A stretch of DNA of 64,000 nucleotides from Tubulanus polymorphus (GCF_964204645.1 NC_134026.1:18062650-18126649); one strand, 5' to 3'; positions 17,599 through 27,927 are shown, numbered from the stretch's first letter. Translations and numbers: made by a program. Notes: generated by a model not told the origin, from the sequence alone.

Positions 17599-19884
17599 AT
17601 GAGTTGCTCATATTCTAGTAATAACGTTATAAAAAAGGACAAAATAGAAAAAATTCGTACCCACATTATTGAAAATGTACAAGAATTATATTCAACATTT
17701 CCATGGACCGTACTACCCATTGTATCGGCTCGGAATTGCAGCAAAGATGGAATTAGACGAGTATTGGAACAAGAAATGCGCGATCTATCGTTGACAAGTA
17801 GTTTTGTTAATGACTTTGTTAAAAAGTTTGCCACAAGACAACAACTCTTTACTCCGTTTTCAAAACACATGTTGATTTTGATAGACATTCTATCCACATG
17901 TTCATACGTTCTACGTATAGATTCGTTAAACACAATTTCAGAGTGTTTAATACCCTACTCCCAAGGAACCAACCAATATTCGAATTCAATGCTGACCAAA
18001 TGTGCGCGGTTATTAAGAGAGTTTATGTCGCTAAATACAAATAGTCAAGTCAGTTTGGCCAAGATAGAGACGGCGTTAGAAAAACTCACGCGAATAACCC
18101 AAGATTCAAACTCTACAAATAAAATACTAGTCAAAGTATCTAATTATGCTAAACTACACACAACGATGAGGGGTAAAATCAAGCGGCAGTTGGACATACT
18201 CGTGGTTGACTATTTGACCAAAAGAATGACGTACATTCCCGACGAGACTGAAACAAGACCAGCCTACCCCACATATAACTCTACACCTGTACCCATAAAC
18301 GTAGCTAGAAACGCGGCCATTCACAACTTGTGCTACTACAGAGTCTTTCGTTTGCCTTTACACAAGTTGATATCGATATGTTTGGCCGAGAACAGAATAC
18401 TTTTAAGTGTACTTTCGGAACTTCGACATAGCCATAGTCTGGCCGAATTGGCGCTAAGAGATGATATGATTTCGGCAACTTGTGGTAGAATAAAGCGAAA
18501 ATTGATTGTCATGAATGTTCAAGGCGGCTGCACTTGCACGATTATGTGTAGAGGATGGGGTGTTGACTTTACTAACGCTAATAGCGGAGCTACCGAGCCC
18601 ACCATCGGTACAATATTGGACTCAGTGATTCAAGCGACCAAATCGATCAAAGTTTGTAATCGCTGCGGTCACTCTGTCGATGTGAGGAACAAAAAATGCT
18701 CAAGATCACAACTGAGGATAGAAATTACAAACGTCAAGTGTACGAGTTGTTCACTGGACGGGTGTCCAAGTTTTACCGAAAGCCAACTATACGTCGATGC
18801 GCTAAGTCCACAGTCCTATCAGTACACACACAAGTTTCATTTTACCGACATAGTCAATTTGGTAGAATCGATACAGAGCAAAGACTACTCATCTGGTCCA
18901 GAAATGCGATACACGGGTCAATGTTTCGGCGGTAATAGACTATGCACAAACGAAGTGAGAGGAGTGTTTAAGACTTCCACCAAACTCAACCAAATGTTCA
19001 CTCATGTTACTGATCGGAGCAAGAAAATCGGGTCGATGGTATCGGCTGCAATACTTACCCCTGACAAGGTTGACGAGTTAAACTACGGCGGGGTTAGCAA
19101 CACAACCGACAAGAAATTGGTACACTATCATTTCGCTGAAATGAGTGCGTTCATGTGCACGGATTGTTCTCGTGAAAAGGCAACGTACATGTTGTTTGCC
19201 GATATACCCATAGGTTTAACAAGCACAAGCGGAGGTACCAACAATTCGTTTGCAGATGCTATGGGTGAACAAGACAACGTGGTCCATTCGATATTATTAC
19301 CAGAGACCACAAAAGGTTGTTGTAAGAAAAAACTCTGTGCTAGTACGAAAACAAAGACAAGTGCAGAGGGTAGTACCGACACAAAGTATTGTAATCTCAA
19401 GGAGCAGCAAAAATCATTTGTCAAGTTCACACGTCGTCTAAACAGCGGGAAAATCGGTGGTGAAAAATCAGAAAAATTCCAAAAACCAACTCAAAGTTCC
19501 TGCGACTTGGCCACAGACGATAACGAACGACTTCAGTTCTATTACACAGTCAGTGGCAAATTATTGGATAGAGATCCGAGAGACAATATGACTTGCATAT
19601 CGAAAATGGTCTATTTCATTGAGCAGATCCACAGCAAGTCAGTAAAACAGCACCAAGGGGGAAGCAAAGGTAGCACCATTAATTGTGTAGAGATTGCGTC
19701 GTTGGTTCGACCGTATATGTGCAGGAGTTGCAAAATCAAGTTAATGTGTCCTCACATGACCATAAGATATAGACAATTTTTAGAAACGTACAGCAAATTA
19801 ACACAAGAAACCAAGAAACGAATTGCAGTTACCCATTATAGACAAGTGCTTATTTATTTGGTAGCGCAGAACATAATAATGTGA
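17599..19884 (+). CDS. Zinc-ribbon protein, unknown function (761 aa)
   Basis: The preferred start is the ATG at 17599; upstream the frame only reaches a TTG at 17554. The N-terminal half is alpha-helical in character without membrane segments. A Cys cluster around residues 350-400 (CNRCG ... CTSC) and another near the C-terminus (CRSCK ... CPH) suggest two zinc-binding sites. A Lys/Ser-rich, low-complexity segment lies at about 575-640. It may be a nuclear regulatory or DNA-processing protein. No family is recognised. It converges with the 546-residue gene, whose stop is 33 bases beyond this stop. Confidence 0.8.
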   Translation: MSCSYSSNNVIKKDKIEKIRTHIIENVQELYSTFPWTVLPIVSARNCSKDGIRRVLEQEMRDLSLTSSFVNDFVKKFATRQQLFTPFSKHMLILIDILSTCSYVLRIDSLNTISECLIPYSQGTNQYSNSMLTKCARLLREFMSLNTNSQVSLAKIETALEKLTRITQDSNSTNKILVKVSNYAKLHTTMRGKIKRQLDILVVDYLTKRMTYIPDETETRPAYPTYNSTPVPINVARNAAIHNLCYYRVFRLPLHKLISICLAENRILLSVLSELRHSHSLAELALRDDMISATCGRIKRKLIVMNVQGGCTCTIMCRGWGVDFTNANSGATEPTIGTILDSVIQATKSIKVCNRCGHSVDVRNKKCSRSQLRIEITNVKCTSCSLDGCPSFTESQLYVDALSPQSYQYTHKFHFTDIVNLVESIQSKDYSSGPEMRYTGQCFGGNRLCTNEVRGVFKTSTKLNQMFTHVTDRSKKIGSMVSAAILTPDKVDELNYGGVSNTTDKKLVHYHFAEMSAFMCTDCSREKATYMLFADIPIGLTSTSGGTNNSFADAMGEQDNVVHSILLPETTKGCCKKKLCASTKTKTSAEGSTDTKYCNLKEQQKSFVKFTRRLNSGKIGGEKSEKFQKPTQSSCDLATDDNERLQFYYTVSGKLLDRDPRDNMTCISKMVYFIEQIHSKSVKQHQGGSKGSTINCVEIASLVRPYMCRSCKIKLMCPHMTIRYRQFLETYSKLTQETKKRIAVTHYRQVLIYLVAQNIIM

Positions 19885-19917
19885 CAATTTGCAATGAATA
19901 ATGATAAATGACAATAA

Positions 19918-21558
19918 CTAATTGGCGGCGGTTAATTGCATTGGAGGAAGACAAGTCAGATTTGTGCCATCGAGAGTGCACAGTGCTTGGGTAATGTGAT
20001 CCAAGTTGGCGTTGCTAATATGAACCACGTTGCCCCATTGAGATTTTGGTATGTGAATATCACTGTTCTCTCTCTGTTGTTTATAATAATCGAATAAATG
20101 ATGAGATATATGTCTAATTTGAAGTGTTGTATTTTCTTCACAGTCTTTGGGATGAGGCAGTGTGTGTTTGAGAATTGGAATGAGCAAGTTGTCATACACA
20201 TGTTGTAACGTCACTTGTTCGTGTTTGTTGTTTGCTCCCTGTCCGGCTGCGGTGGCCACTTTATTTCTCAAACACAGTAAATGTTTTTGTTTTTTACACA
20301 TATCGTCCAATGCATCTTTGGGCAACTTATCACTCTTGCCTTTCTTGCTAGTGATTCTAAGCATGCTATTAAGCACAGAGGGGTGTAATGGAGTATTCGG
20401 ATCACAGTCGAGTAGCCAACTACGTTTGAATCGTTCATCTTGTCCATTCATAATTCCCAACACTGCCATCCGGTACATGCAATATTTGTAAATGTTTAAC
20501 TGAATTTCGCCCTTGATCGTAGTAGACACAGAAATGTTCGTGGAAGAGTTATAATCACTTTCGTGAGTTTTTATGTCTTCTATGACCATGGACGAATAAC
20601 CATCATCGAGTGACCCTGACTCTGAATCCGAATCATCCGACTCACACACCCCCATAGAAGCGTAAAATTTATCTAGACTAGATATAAACTCATTTTTCTT
20701 TCTGTCCTTTGTCACGATTTTCACTCGGTCGATACTGCCTCGAAGAACGTACATCTCCGTCATTCGGTCCAGAACGACGTTTGTTCGGGGTAAAGGACAG
20801 ATGAAGGGTAATTCGTACACCTCGCCTTGAAAACACAACATTTTCAACGCGTTGGTAGTCCTTATCATTTGAAGAGCTGCCTTTCGAGCTAGACAATTTA
20901 TTCCCGGTAGTGTATTTACATGAGCTATTGATACCAGGGGTAAATCGTCGTATATATCATTTTCACAATTAGCAATAGTTATTATGGGCATGCCAAGCGT
21001 AGAGTGAATTGTTGTGCCGTGCGTGTGCTTTAAACCTCTATAAGCATTTATAAAAGTCTTAATGTTGACCGGATCTTTGGGTACGAAACGACTTGTGCTT
21101 TTTTTCTGGGTACTTGTGTTGTCATCATCCGGTACATCACCGTCTGTTGAAATAGACCCATCCTGCGCCGCCACTGGTTGTTGATCTGATGATAGAGTAT
21201 CGTCGCCGACCTCATCTTTTTGTTGTGAGACAGCGGATATTTCGGATTCTTCCTTGGCTTCGAGCTCCTCCAATTCTTCTATCATCTTTTTCGAACAACC
21301 GAGACCAACTTTCATTTGACTTTGACCCCTGTTGCGTCGCCAATTTACAAGATGTTTGCCTTTATTACCCAAAGCGGCAGCACACCCAACACATGTTACG
21401 AACAAAAGTTTTTCACGGCCATCATCATCAGTTTGATCACCGTTTTTGGCTGTGGTTTTAGTTTTTTTATTTTTTGAACACTTTTTGGGGGTATTATTCT
21501 CTTCGTCATCTGCCTCACTATTGGAAAATGTTGAAGTTGGTTTCTGACGTTTCGGCAT
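19918..21558 (-). CDS. Unknown protein with basic/acidic N-terminus (546 aa)
   Basis: I take the ATG at 21558; a GTG at 21576 would add six residues. The first ~170 residues are low-complexity, with PKRQK and KCSKNKKTK basic stretches (possible nuclear localisation) alternating with Asp/Glu/Ser-rich blocks. The remaining ~375 residues look globular, interrupted by another acidic Ser-rich insert near residue 300. A nuclear protein is likely; a minor capsid or scaffold-partner role is possible from its position directly downstream of the scaffold candidate (20-base gap, same strand). No homology can be claimed. Confidence 0.8.
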   Translation of the reverse strand: MPKRQKPTSTFSNSEADDEENNTPKKCSKNKKTKTTAKNGDQTDDDGREKLLFVTCVGCAAALGNKGKHLVNWRRNRGQSQMKVGLGCSKKMIEELEELEAKEESEISAVSQQKDEVGDDTLSSDQQPVAAQDGSISTDGDVPDDDNTSTQKKSTSRFVPKDPVNIKTFINAYRGLKHTHGTTIHSTLGMPIITIANCENDIYDDLPLVSIAHVNTLPGINCLARKAALQMIRTTNALKMLCFQGEVYELPFICPLPRTNVVLDRMTEMYVLRGSIDRVKIVTKDRKKNEFISSLDKFYASMGVCESDDSDSESGSLDDGYSSMVIEDIKTHESDYNSSTNISVSTTIKGEIQLNIYKYCMYRMAVLGIMNGQDERFKRSWLLDCDPNTPLHPSVLNSMLRITSKKGKSDKLPKDALDDMCKKQKHLLCLRNKVATAAGQGANNKHEQVTLQHVYDNLLIPILKHTLPHPKDCEENTTLQIRHISHHLFDYYKQQRENSDIHIPKSQWGNVVHISNANLDHITQALCTLDGTNLTCLPPMQLTAAN

Positions 21559-21578
21559 TTTAAAATATAGTAACACGA

Positions 21579-24074
21579 TTAAAATCCAAATGACATGGGT
21601 ATAGACTTGCGAATTTTACGAATGTCGTCTTTGCTCAATACTTCTTTTTCCTCATTGGAGAAATGACTTCTAGCCGTGGCAGATCGTGTAACCATCACGT
21701 TGGTGTTTGTACGACCACCGAGTACAGAAATTCCCGCGGATGAAGTCCCAGGTACAGGATTGTCTATGTCCATTGGAGAAATAGTATTGTGGTCCTGTTG
21801 ATCACCAGATTTGTCAGCAGACTTGGCAGATTCGTCTTTTTTGTCATTTTTGTTATCCGAACTTGCTGCAACCGCTGATGATTTAGCTGCCGCCTCGGCC
21901 TCCAACTTGGTTTTTTCTTCGGCGTCCGACTTTGCTTTAGCTGCAGCAGTTTCGGCATCTTTTTTCGCCTTTTCTTCAATGGAACGTTGTTTCTGTTCGT
22001 CCTGTGCCTCTTTCTGCTTCTGCATAAATTCGAATATAGATTCAATTTTTTTGCTCAAGTCATTGCTACCACTATCGGTTGTTGATGCCGATGCTGCTGT
22101 AGACTTGGATTCGTCAGTTTCCATTTTCTCATCATTTGAGCTCGGACTAGGGGTAACGTGAGAGACTTTCATCTTTTTATTTTTGTCAGAAGCTTCTGGC
22201 TCTACGGGTACATCAACTTGCTTGTTTTTTCGAAACTTGATGAATTCTTCAAATTCCTTCTTGTATTTTGATTTAACTTTGTGCATGTTTTTAACCTTGG
22301 ATGATTTTTTTGCAGAAGAGCGGGTATCATCGTTGTCACTGTCGCCACTATCACTCTCAGAGGCATTGCCACTATCGTCTTCTGACTCTGACTCGGTATC
22401 GGATTCATCACTCTGTTCATCACGACGTCTCTTGGTAGATTTAGACTTCTTATAACTGCTGCGTTGCTTAGTAGACCCCTTGCTAGCCTTTGACTTGGAT
22501 TTTTTCAATGCAGTCGTCTTTTTTTGAGATGCTTTAGCGAGTTCGTCTTCTTTCTGCTGTTCCTTTAAAACTGCCAATACCTTAGCTTTAAGTTTCTCGT
22601 CCTGATTTCCAGCGGTTGTTGCAACATTGCCCGGATGATGATAGTGTTGTTGAGGCATTTGGGTATTATACGGTCGTTGATATTGAGATTGATTCATCAG
22701 CTGTGAATGATATCCACCACCTTTGCTGTATGGGTGAAATATATCGCCCCAGTCGCCACCACCACGATACATTTGCTGATTTGGCGGAGATGTCGGTTGT
22801 TGGTTTTGTTGAAATCCATAATGATCAGTTTTCAACATCGAGTTATTTGGATAACATCCAAAACCACCACAGTTGGTAGAATAACAGTGATGGCTGTGCT
22901 GCGACGGCGGTGGTGCTTGTGGATTTGACTGGGTTTGATTTGTGTTCATTGTGTTCGTTGCTGATGTCGGCTGTCGTACAACGGCGTTGGTACAAGGATC
23001 GATAGAATAGTGAGTATTTTCTCGTCTGTTTAATAAAGTGACTACAGGCGTACCTTGGTTGGACGATGAGATAATGTTATCCTTTCTCACGTCATCTAAT
23101 ACACTTTTTAGCGCAGTCTTGAATTGCTCGGTGCTTATAGAAGCACATACATCGGCAGCAGTGGTTGACATATTGTTGTCTGAGGGTAATTCTGCGATGG
23201 TTGGCGTGAGTTGGTTCCCACTGTCTTCACTTGTCGATATAGTTTCACAACCAAACAACGGCTGTCCGTAATGTAATCTTTTCGGGGGTATTTTTAACAT
23301 GGACAGATCCTCTCTCATTTTCGTGACGTGATCTACTTTGTAGCTGCCGATGTTGCCAAGAATGCTCACGTACTCATCGGTAGACAAATTCTCGATCGGA
23401 CCGCGGTATACAGATTGTAAATGATCGGGTACGGTTGGAAAATATTTCGCACTTAGCGTAATTGAGCCCGATCGCTTACCGGCCAAACACATGGCCATCG
23501 CCGTCACTTTCGACTCTTCGCCTTTGATATTCGAGAGACTAACACCACCTAGTGAAGACAGTAATTCATTTTCACCTGTAATATCCTTGGACCACGGTAA
23601 CGGATCACCTTCCTCGCGATCAGGGTCGATCTGTCTGGGTAAATTAGTTGAAATGAAATTATCAGACGATGTGTAGGGTTTGAAATTCTCCAAGTTCAAC
23701 AATCTAGACTCGGCCCGTTTTTGATAAGCCCTAATAAAATGAGGATTCGTAACTAAGTATTTAACAAGTATATGTCCTATAATTTTATTATTTTGATCAT
23801 CGCTGTCACTTTCATCAACATCAATATTATCAAACTTTGTGGGTAAGCCGTTTACAAAATCTAAAGAGTACACACTGCCAGTAACCAATGAATCCTTGTG
23901 TTCGACGTTGGTAACAATTTCAGTTTCAGAACTCTGGAACTCTTTTACCATATTCTCCGCGACCAATTTAGATATAACATGATTCTTGTTCTTTTTGGTA
24001 CCGGTTGACGACTTGTTCGTATCATCCTTGGTAACTAACGCGGCAACCGCGACACAATCAAACACTGGATTCAT
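21579..24074 (-). CDS. Scaffold-like protein, possible assemblin relative
   Basis: This 831-residue protein begins at the ATG at 24074. Residues ~1-270 look globular. A G-x-x-x-x-GKRSGS-type block (about 199-204) and an upstream LPTKFDNID...IIGHI block (about 77-102) recall the order of conserved blocks in herpesvirus capsid maturation protease. In that tentative alignment the positions of the first catalytic His and of the nucleophilic Ser are not His and Ser, so activity is doubtful. The middle (~370-500) is Gln/Pro/Tyr/Gly-rich. The rest is a highly charged Lys/Ser/Glu scaffold-type sequence with coiled-coil character (~690-740) and a short hydrophobic tail, as expected for a capsid scaffold. 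Protease assignment is weak; a scaffold or nuclear phosphoprotein role is better supported. Confidence 0.75.
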   Translation of the reverse strand: MNPVFDCVAVAALVTKDDTNKSSTGTKKNKNHVISKLVAENMVKEFQSSETEIVTNVEHKDSLVTGSVYSLDFVNGLPTKFDNIDVDESDSDDQNNKIIGHILVKYLVTNPHFIRAYQKRAESRLLNLENFKPYTSSDNFISTNLPRQIDPDREEGDPLPWSKDITGENELLSSLGGVSLSNIKGEESKVTAMAMCLAGKRSGSITLSAKYFPTVPDHLQSVYRGPIENLSTDEYVSILGNIGSYKVDHVTKMREDLSMLKIPPKRLHYGQPLFGCETISTSEDSGNQLTPTIAELPSDNNMSTTAADVCASISTEQFKTALKSVLDDVRKDNIISSSNQGTPVVTLLNRRENTHYSIDPCTNAVVRQPTSATNTMNTNQTQSNPQAPPPSQHSHHCYSTNCGGFGCYPNNSMLKTDHYGFQQNQQPTSPPNQQMYRGGGDWGDIFHPYSKGGGYHSQLMNQSQYQRPYNTQMPQQHYHHPGNVATTAGNQDEKLKAKVLAVLKEQQKEDELAKASQKKTTALKKSKSKASKGSTKQRSSYKKSKSTKRRRDEQSDESDTESESEDDSGNASESDSGDSDNDDTRSSAKKSSKVKNMHKVKSKYKKEFEEFIKFRKNKQVDVPVEPEASDKNKKMKVSHVTPSPSSNDEKMETDESKSTAASASTTDSGSNDLSKKIESIFEFMQKQKEAQDEQKQRSIEEKAKKDAETAAAKAKSDAEEKTKLEAEAAAKSSAVAASSDNKNDKKDESAKSADKSGDQQDHNTISPMDIDNPVPGTSSAGISVLGGRTNTNVMVTRSATARSHFSNEEKEVLSKDDIRKIRKSIPMSFGF

Positions 24075-24147
24075 TGCTGGATCTTAAAATGTACATAATA
24101 GGCAACTATTTACAATGTTTCGTTTCAAATTCTCAAATCATATTTTT

Positions 24148-24354
24148 CTATATGCCAGTGTATGGACTGTAATGGGTACCAGTCAAGAAAATTTGGCTAA
24201 CAATCGTAACCGTAACAGTAAGTATCGCCATGGTGTTGAGCACAGTCCTGAGCTTTACTTCTCGACTGTACTTGGTAAAAAATCGCTTCTGACCCTTGCA
24301 TCCCGCAAGAAACTCACTCATATGAGTTTCAATGTTATCTGCTGTCATCGACAT
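24148..24354 (-). CDS. Small membrane protein (68 aa), tentative
   Basis: An ATG at 24354 opens 68 codons between two co-oriented genes. A polar N-terminal half with a basic patch is followed by one hydrophobic segment near residues 42-60 and a short lumenal-type tail. The layout fits a tail-anchored or small type II membrane protein. The opposite strand also has an 82-codon ORF (24115-24363), but its composition looks random. I favour the minus strand because both neighbours and the spacing (73 bases to the next start) match. Confidence 0.45.
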   Translation of the reverse strand: MSMTADNIETHMSEFLAGCKGQKRFFTKYSREVKLRTVLNTMAILTVTVTIVSQIFLTGTHYSPYTGI

Positions 24355-24484
24355 GGTGATTGACAAATTTACTTGACTTGGGTATTTTTGTAGAAAAGAT
24401 AGACACTACTTTGCGTGAGATCAACAGACTTTAGTAAAAATATATATTCTTCAAGCTAAGTCCAAATGTAAAAAAATTAACTGT

Positions 24485-25633
24485 CTAAATATCAAAGTAG
24501 TCTTCGTTATTTATCAACTGTCTGTCCGATGTAGCAGGATCACAAGCAGTTAGTTCGTGTCGAGGGTGATAAAATGTACCTCTACAATTTTGTCGGTTCA
24601 GTTTTTTATGGCGTATAACCAAGACCAACAAAACAACCAACAGTCCTTCAACAATAAAGACTACAATTCCAATTACAATCGGTTTCGTATGAACGTCGTC
24701 GCTGCCGCTGGTAGACGCTGATTTGTTCTGGGTAGTTAAATTGTTGGTGTTGTTACTTCCTCTAACTACAGCTAATAGAAAAGTATTGTTGTCGCGTATC
24801 TGTGGTGGTGCTGGATCAACCTCAGTTGAATTGTGATAATCTATTATCGCTGGAATTGGTACCGTCGCGTCGATGTGTTCAACCTTGATTGTAGGTAGAG
24901 GTTTTGTTACGATAGCAGGTGGGGTTGGTTTTGTATATGTAGGCAAGGTCGGGTTGCTCCTTAAGTCCGGCTCTTCGTGTTGGTGAACAGGTGGAATTAG
25001 CTGTCGTCTTTGCGGCGATGATGTCCACATATCTCTGAGGATATGTTTTGGAACTTTTACCACATGATCGTGTTTTGCAACATCAAAGTCACAAGACAAG
25101 TCTAAATCATCTCCTAGTTGGTAAAAATACGACTTTAAACTTTTCTTAGTAATTTTGAATGCAACTAAACGAGATGGGTGTTCGCTAAGTTCATCTTTTG
25201 TTTTATCAACACAATCGTATCCAGTACATGTCCAAAACCTTATTTCCTCAACAGCGTGTGCATCTTCGAATGATGTAGAAGCAAGAAACCATCTGCTGTT
25301 ATCATACAACTTGGTCTTGTGGTCTTGGTCGTATTCAACACGATGTATGTAGAGGTTTAGTCTCTGGGTATAATATGGAGATTCCGGACACAAGATTTTT
25401 ATCCCTGGTTCATCTTTCGCAGTTTGGTTGAATCGATTGGGAACTTCACAATCTACAATGAGTTCTTTACTTGTCCAGTCGTAGTCAAATCTCACTATTA
25501 ACGGATTTGATGAGTTGTAGAAATAACAATCAGAGTAATTTACTCGAGTAGGTTGAAAACTACCATCTCCCCATGTGGCAGTCACGTTATTTGCGAAGTA
25601 CACAAATGTTAACAGCGGAACAGAGATCATCAT
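24485..25633 (-). CDS. Type I membrane glycoprotein (382 aa)
   Basis: The ATG at 25633 (the second of the ATG pair is at 25630) places a signal peptide right at the N-terminus; the frame upstream reaches only a TTG. The ectodomain has about eight cysteines, including a C-x5-C in the middle, and many N-x-S/T sites, including NVT near residue 17 and NNLT before the anchor. A Pro/Thr/Val-rich stalk lies at ~230-280. One membrane anchor (about 320-343, VIGIVVFIVEGLLVVLLVLV) precedes a short basic tail with an NNEDYF C-terminal motif. This is an envelope or surface glycoprotein, possibly in receptor binding. No family is recognised. It shares the layout of the glycoprotein at 48.8 kb but not evident sequence. 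Confidence 0.8.
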   Translation of the reverse strand: MMISVPLLTFVYFANNVTATWGDGSFQPTRVNYSDCYFYNSSNPLIVRFDYDWTSKELIVDCEVPNRFNQTAKDEPGIKILCPESPYYTQRLNLYIHRVEYDQDHKTKLYDNSRWFLASTSFEDAHAVEEIRFWTCTGYDCVDKTKDELSEHPSRLVAFKITKKSLKSYFYQLGDDLDLSCDFDVAKHDHVVKVPKHILRDMWTSSPQRRQLIPPVHQHEEPDLRSNPTLPTYTKPTPPAIVTKPLPTIKVEHIDATVPIPAIIDYHNSTEVDPAPPQIRDNNTFLLAVVRGSNNTNNLTTQNKSASTSGSDDVHTKPIVIGIVVFIVEGLLVVLLVLVIRHKKLNRQNCRGTFYHPRHELTACDPATSDRQLINNEDYFDI

Positions 25634-26084
25634 CTCCGGTAGTTGTGCGGTGGTGTGTGTTTCAAAAGATAATAACACAAAGTTATGTGAAAATGACCTC
25701 ACTATATGATGAATATAATCGCGCGATGTTTCATCAGCCAATCAAAAGCCGTTCTACAAAAGGTGAGAAAAAAAATCTCACAAAAAAATATTTTTTCAAG
25801 ATAACTCATCATTTTTATTTCATCAACTCAATTTATACTTCAACATTTACAAGTGTCAATTGTTCTGGGTAAGTTTTCGAAATGAGGTAGCTCTCTTATC
25901 CTATTGCCGGAAAAACCGACTGCCATTTGTCTGATTTTACTTGTGTGTTCGCTCTTGAAGAATGCGGACAAAGTGAACACCGCAGTAACACACTAATAGG
26001 TATTTATATCAGGTTACAAAAATCGTTTCCAAACATTTCTAACTATAACTTTATAGCGCTAATGAGATTTTGCTCATTACAAAG

Positions 26085-26523
26085 ATGGCGTCTTTACCAA
26101 CAATACCCACTTGGCGAACAGAGCCTGGTGAATGTTACGTTTGCAAGCATGATTTTTCCAAAGGCAGCACACCCATTGACTCTGTGGTTATTACCTACAG
26201 CAACCAAACCAAAGTAAAATACACATACATTCATCGAATACTGAGAGTTTTGTTAGTATAACGACATCTGCACGATTTGTGCGATCAAGACGGTGGATAG
26301 AAATGGTCTTGTTCACTGTCCACATGGATGTAGCCCCACAAAAGATTGCAACCCTGAGCTATTGCCGTGGCACGATTCAACACCGTTCAGCTTTCCTTGG
26401 AAGTTTGCGTTCAAGGATATGTGTCAACACTTTTACATATATGGGATAATATTTTTTAAACCAAACACAGACTACCCAGATACAGACACAGAGGAGGAAA
26501 TCAAGAAGAAGATTGAAATTTAG
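26085..26523 (+). pseudogene. Small zinc-finger protein, frameshifted
   Basis: An ATG at 26085 opens a frame with a CYVC motif that stops at TAA 26259-26261. The next frame, open from about 26257, carries C-x2-C and then HCPHGC with further Cys/His and ends at 26523 in an acidic tail. The two halves together resemble one RING/treble-clef-type zinc protein of about 145 residues split by a single-base shift near 26255. It is read as a broken gene, or as an assembly error. It lies at the left edge of the 26-29 kb accessory island. Confidence 0.5.
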
Positions 26524-26604
26524 AGTGAATACATCAAATGTAAATCTTTTTATTGAATACAAATAATAATATAAAATGGTATTATATTAGAACTTGTCTT
26601 AGTT

Positions 26605-27141
26605 TTAGTCTCTTGAGTAGACTTGTGACAATTTGCTCACGGATGGTGAATTTGAAAGCAGTCTATTTAGCCTGAGGTAGTTGTAAAGTTCTTGTTCAAA
26701 TTCACGATCATTGTCTTCAACACAGAATCCATACGGCAAAATAACATATCCAACATTTGGCTGTGCCTCTAGGTATCCTTTTGGAGCAAATGCATGGATG
26801 TATTTGCCTGCGTTGTATCCTGTCATCGCAAACCGAATATATTCAAATTCAGATAGATCAGATGACAAGTTAGAAAGTTCCAATAGTTCTCGTTTGTCCT
26901 TATCAGGTAAATATTTGTTGTAATTGTGGGTAAGGTAGTATCGCACTCATTTGCAAGCTCCCGTTGTTAGATGTTGGCATTCGAGCCAGAGTTTTACGTC
27001 CGTTTGAATGAACAACGGGCTGCCGATGAGATTCACGTCTGTTTTTTCAATACGATCCACCAACGCGTTTAAAGTCAAGTCAACAACGTGTTGCGGTCCG
27101 TCATAGTCGAAGTATTCTTGTGCTATCTTTGATGATGCCAT
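26605..27141 (-). pseudogene. Unknown protein with in-frame TGA
   Basis: An ATG at 27141 opens 64 codons to a TGA at 26947-26949. The same frame then continues without interruption for 113 more codons to 26605. Both halves have compatible, coding-like composition, so this appears to be one 178-codon gene with an internal stop. The context after the stop is GTG. It could be a nonsense mutation, a recoded or read-through stop, or a sequence error. No domain is recognised. A 72-base piece of this gene (about 26850-26921) is duplicated at 28624-28695. Confidence 0.5.
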
Positions 27142-27260
27142 TTTTTTATTTTTTTGTTGGTCGTGATACTCTGCGTGGGTAACGAAAGAGTGAAGTTCAC
27201 ATACACGACAAATGTCCTTTTATTTCGTGTATCGGGTTATTTCCCAATTTCTCACCCGCG

Positions 27261-27320
27261 AGTTACAAGAGGAGAAATAAGGTTACGAGAGGAGAATTAA
27301 GGTCCGATAAGGAGAAATAA
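27261..27320 (+). repeat. TTACAAGAGGAGAAATAA repeat cluster
   Basis: Three degenerate copies of the 20-base unit follow a TTTCTCACCCGCG lead-in. The last codons of the adjacent minus-strand ORF (stop at 27297) are read from this cluster, so the repeat appears to have replaced the original 3' end of that gene. Confidence 0.85.
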
Positions 27321-27637
27321 CATAATTCCGATATTTTTGTTGAGATTTAGGCCAATTTTGAACTTGTCATCATACCAGTTATCGATGTTGGTTTCAAGCA
27401 TACACAAAACACCAGCTCCATTAACCATTGTTAGCATGGTTGGTCCCGCCTCTGCCATTCTCTTCATATCTGCAGGCACAGTTGTGAAGTACGACTCACC
27501 ATGACCCTGCTTGTATTTTCTCAACACTTTAAGTATCGACGTTCCACTGATGAAACAACCTTCTCTTGTCCATATACTGTTAATTTTATTTGGGTGCAGT
27601 ATTTCGGTTGGTAAATATTTGAATGGCAACATACACA
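27297..27637 (-). CDS. Second exon/fragment of a duplicated unknown gene
   Basis: This frame resembles the gene at 50.6-51.0 kb. Shared elements are an I-W-T-x2-G-C-[FY]-I-S-G block, a K-Y block and T-M-V-N-G-A-G, in the same order and spacing. There is no early ATG. On the minus strand the frame is preceded by a pyrimidine tract and CAG (ending at 27638), a good 3' splice site, and 124 bases upstream is GTAAGT (27761-27756), a consensus donor. The best upstream exon frame does not join in phase, so the copy may be damaged. The C-terminus is encoded by repeat sequence, whereas the paralogue continues with different residues. Function is unknown. Confidence 0.45.
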
Positions 27638-27927
27638 CTGAAAAATAAATAATATATAATTATAAATCAAGGGACATATATGAGGTACTTGTTGAGGAGC
27701 TTGGCTAGACCTTGAGGAGCTTGACTTAGAAAATGAGGTGCGTATATTAAACATAACTTACCTCTTTCCGTTGTATTCTTCGGTCACTTTTACCAAATTA
27801 TTGATAAATTCCCTTGGTGGGGGGGTTTCATATTCTTACAAAACATCTTTACAGTTTCTATTGTAATAAATCTTGTCCTGTCGAGAGTTTCCATCAGCAG
27901 ATGTCCTTTTCTCCATTTCTCACCCGG

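Noticed and set aside
24115-24363. 82-codon plus-strand ORF between two minus-strand genes
   Set aside because: Composition looks random, and the opposite strand has a better small membrane-protein frame in line with its neighbours.
27297-27637. BRO-N or similar known viral repeated-gene domain
   Set aside because: The shared IWT-GC-ISG-TMVNGAG pattern does not match the BRO-N signature as I know it.
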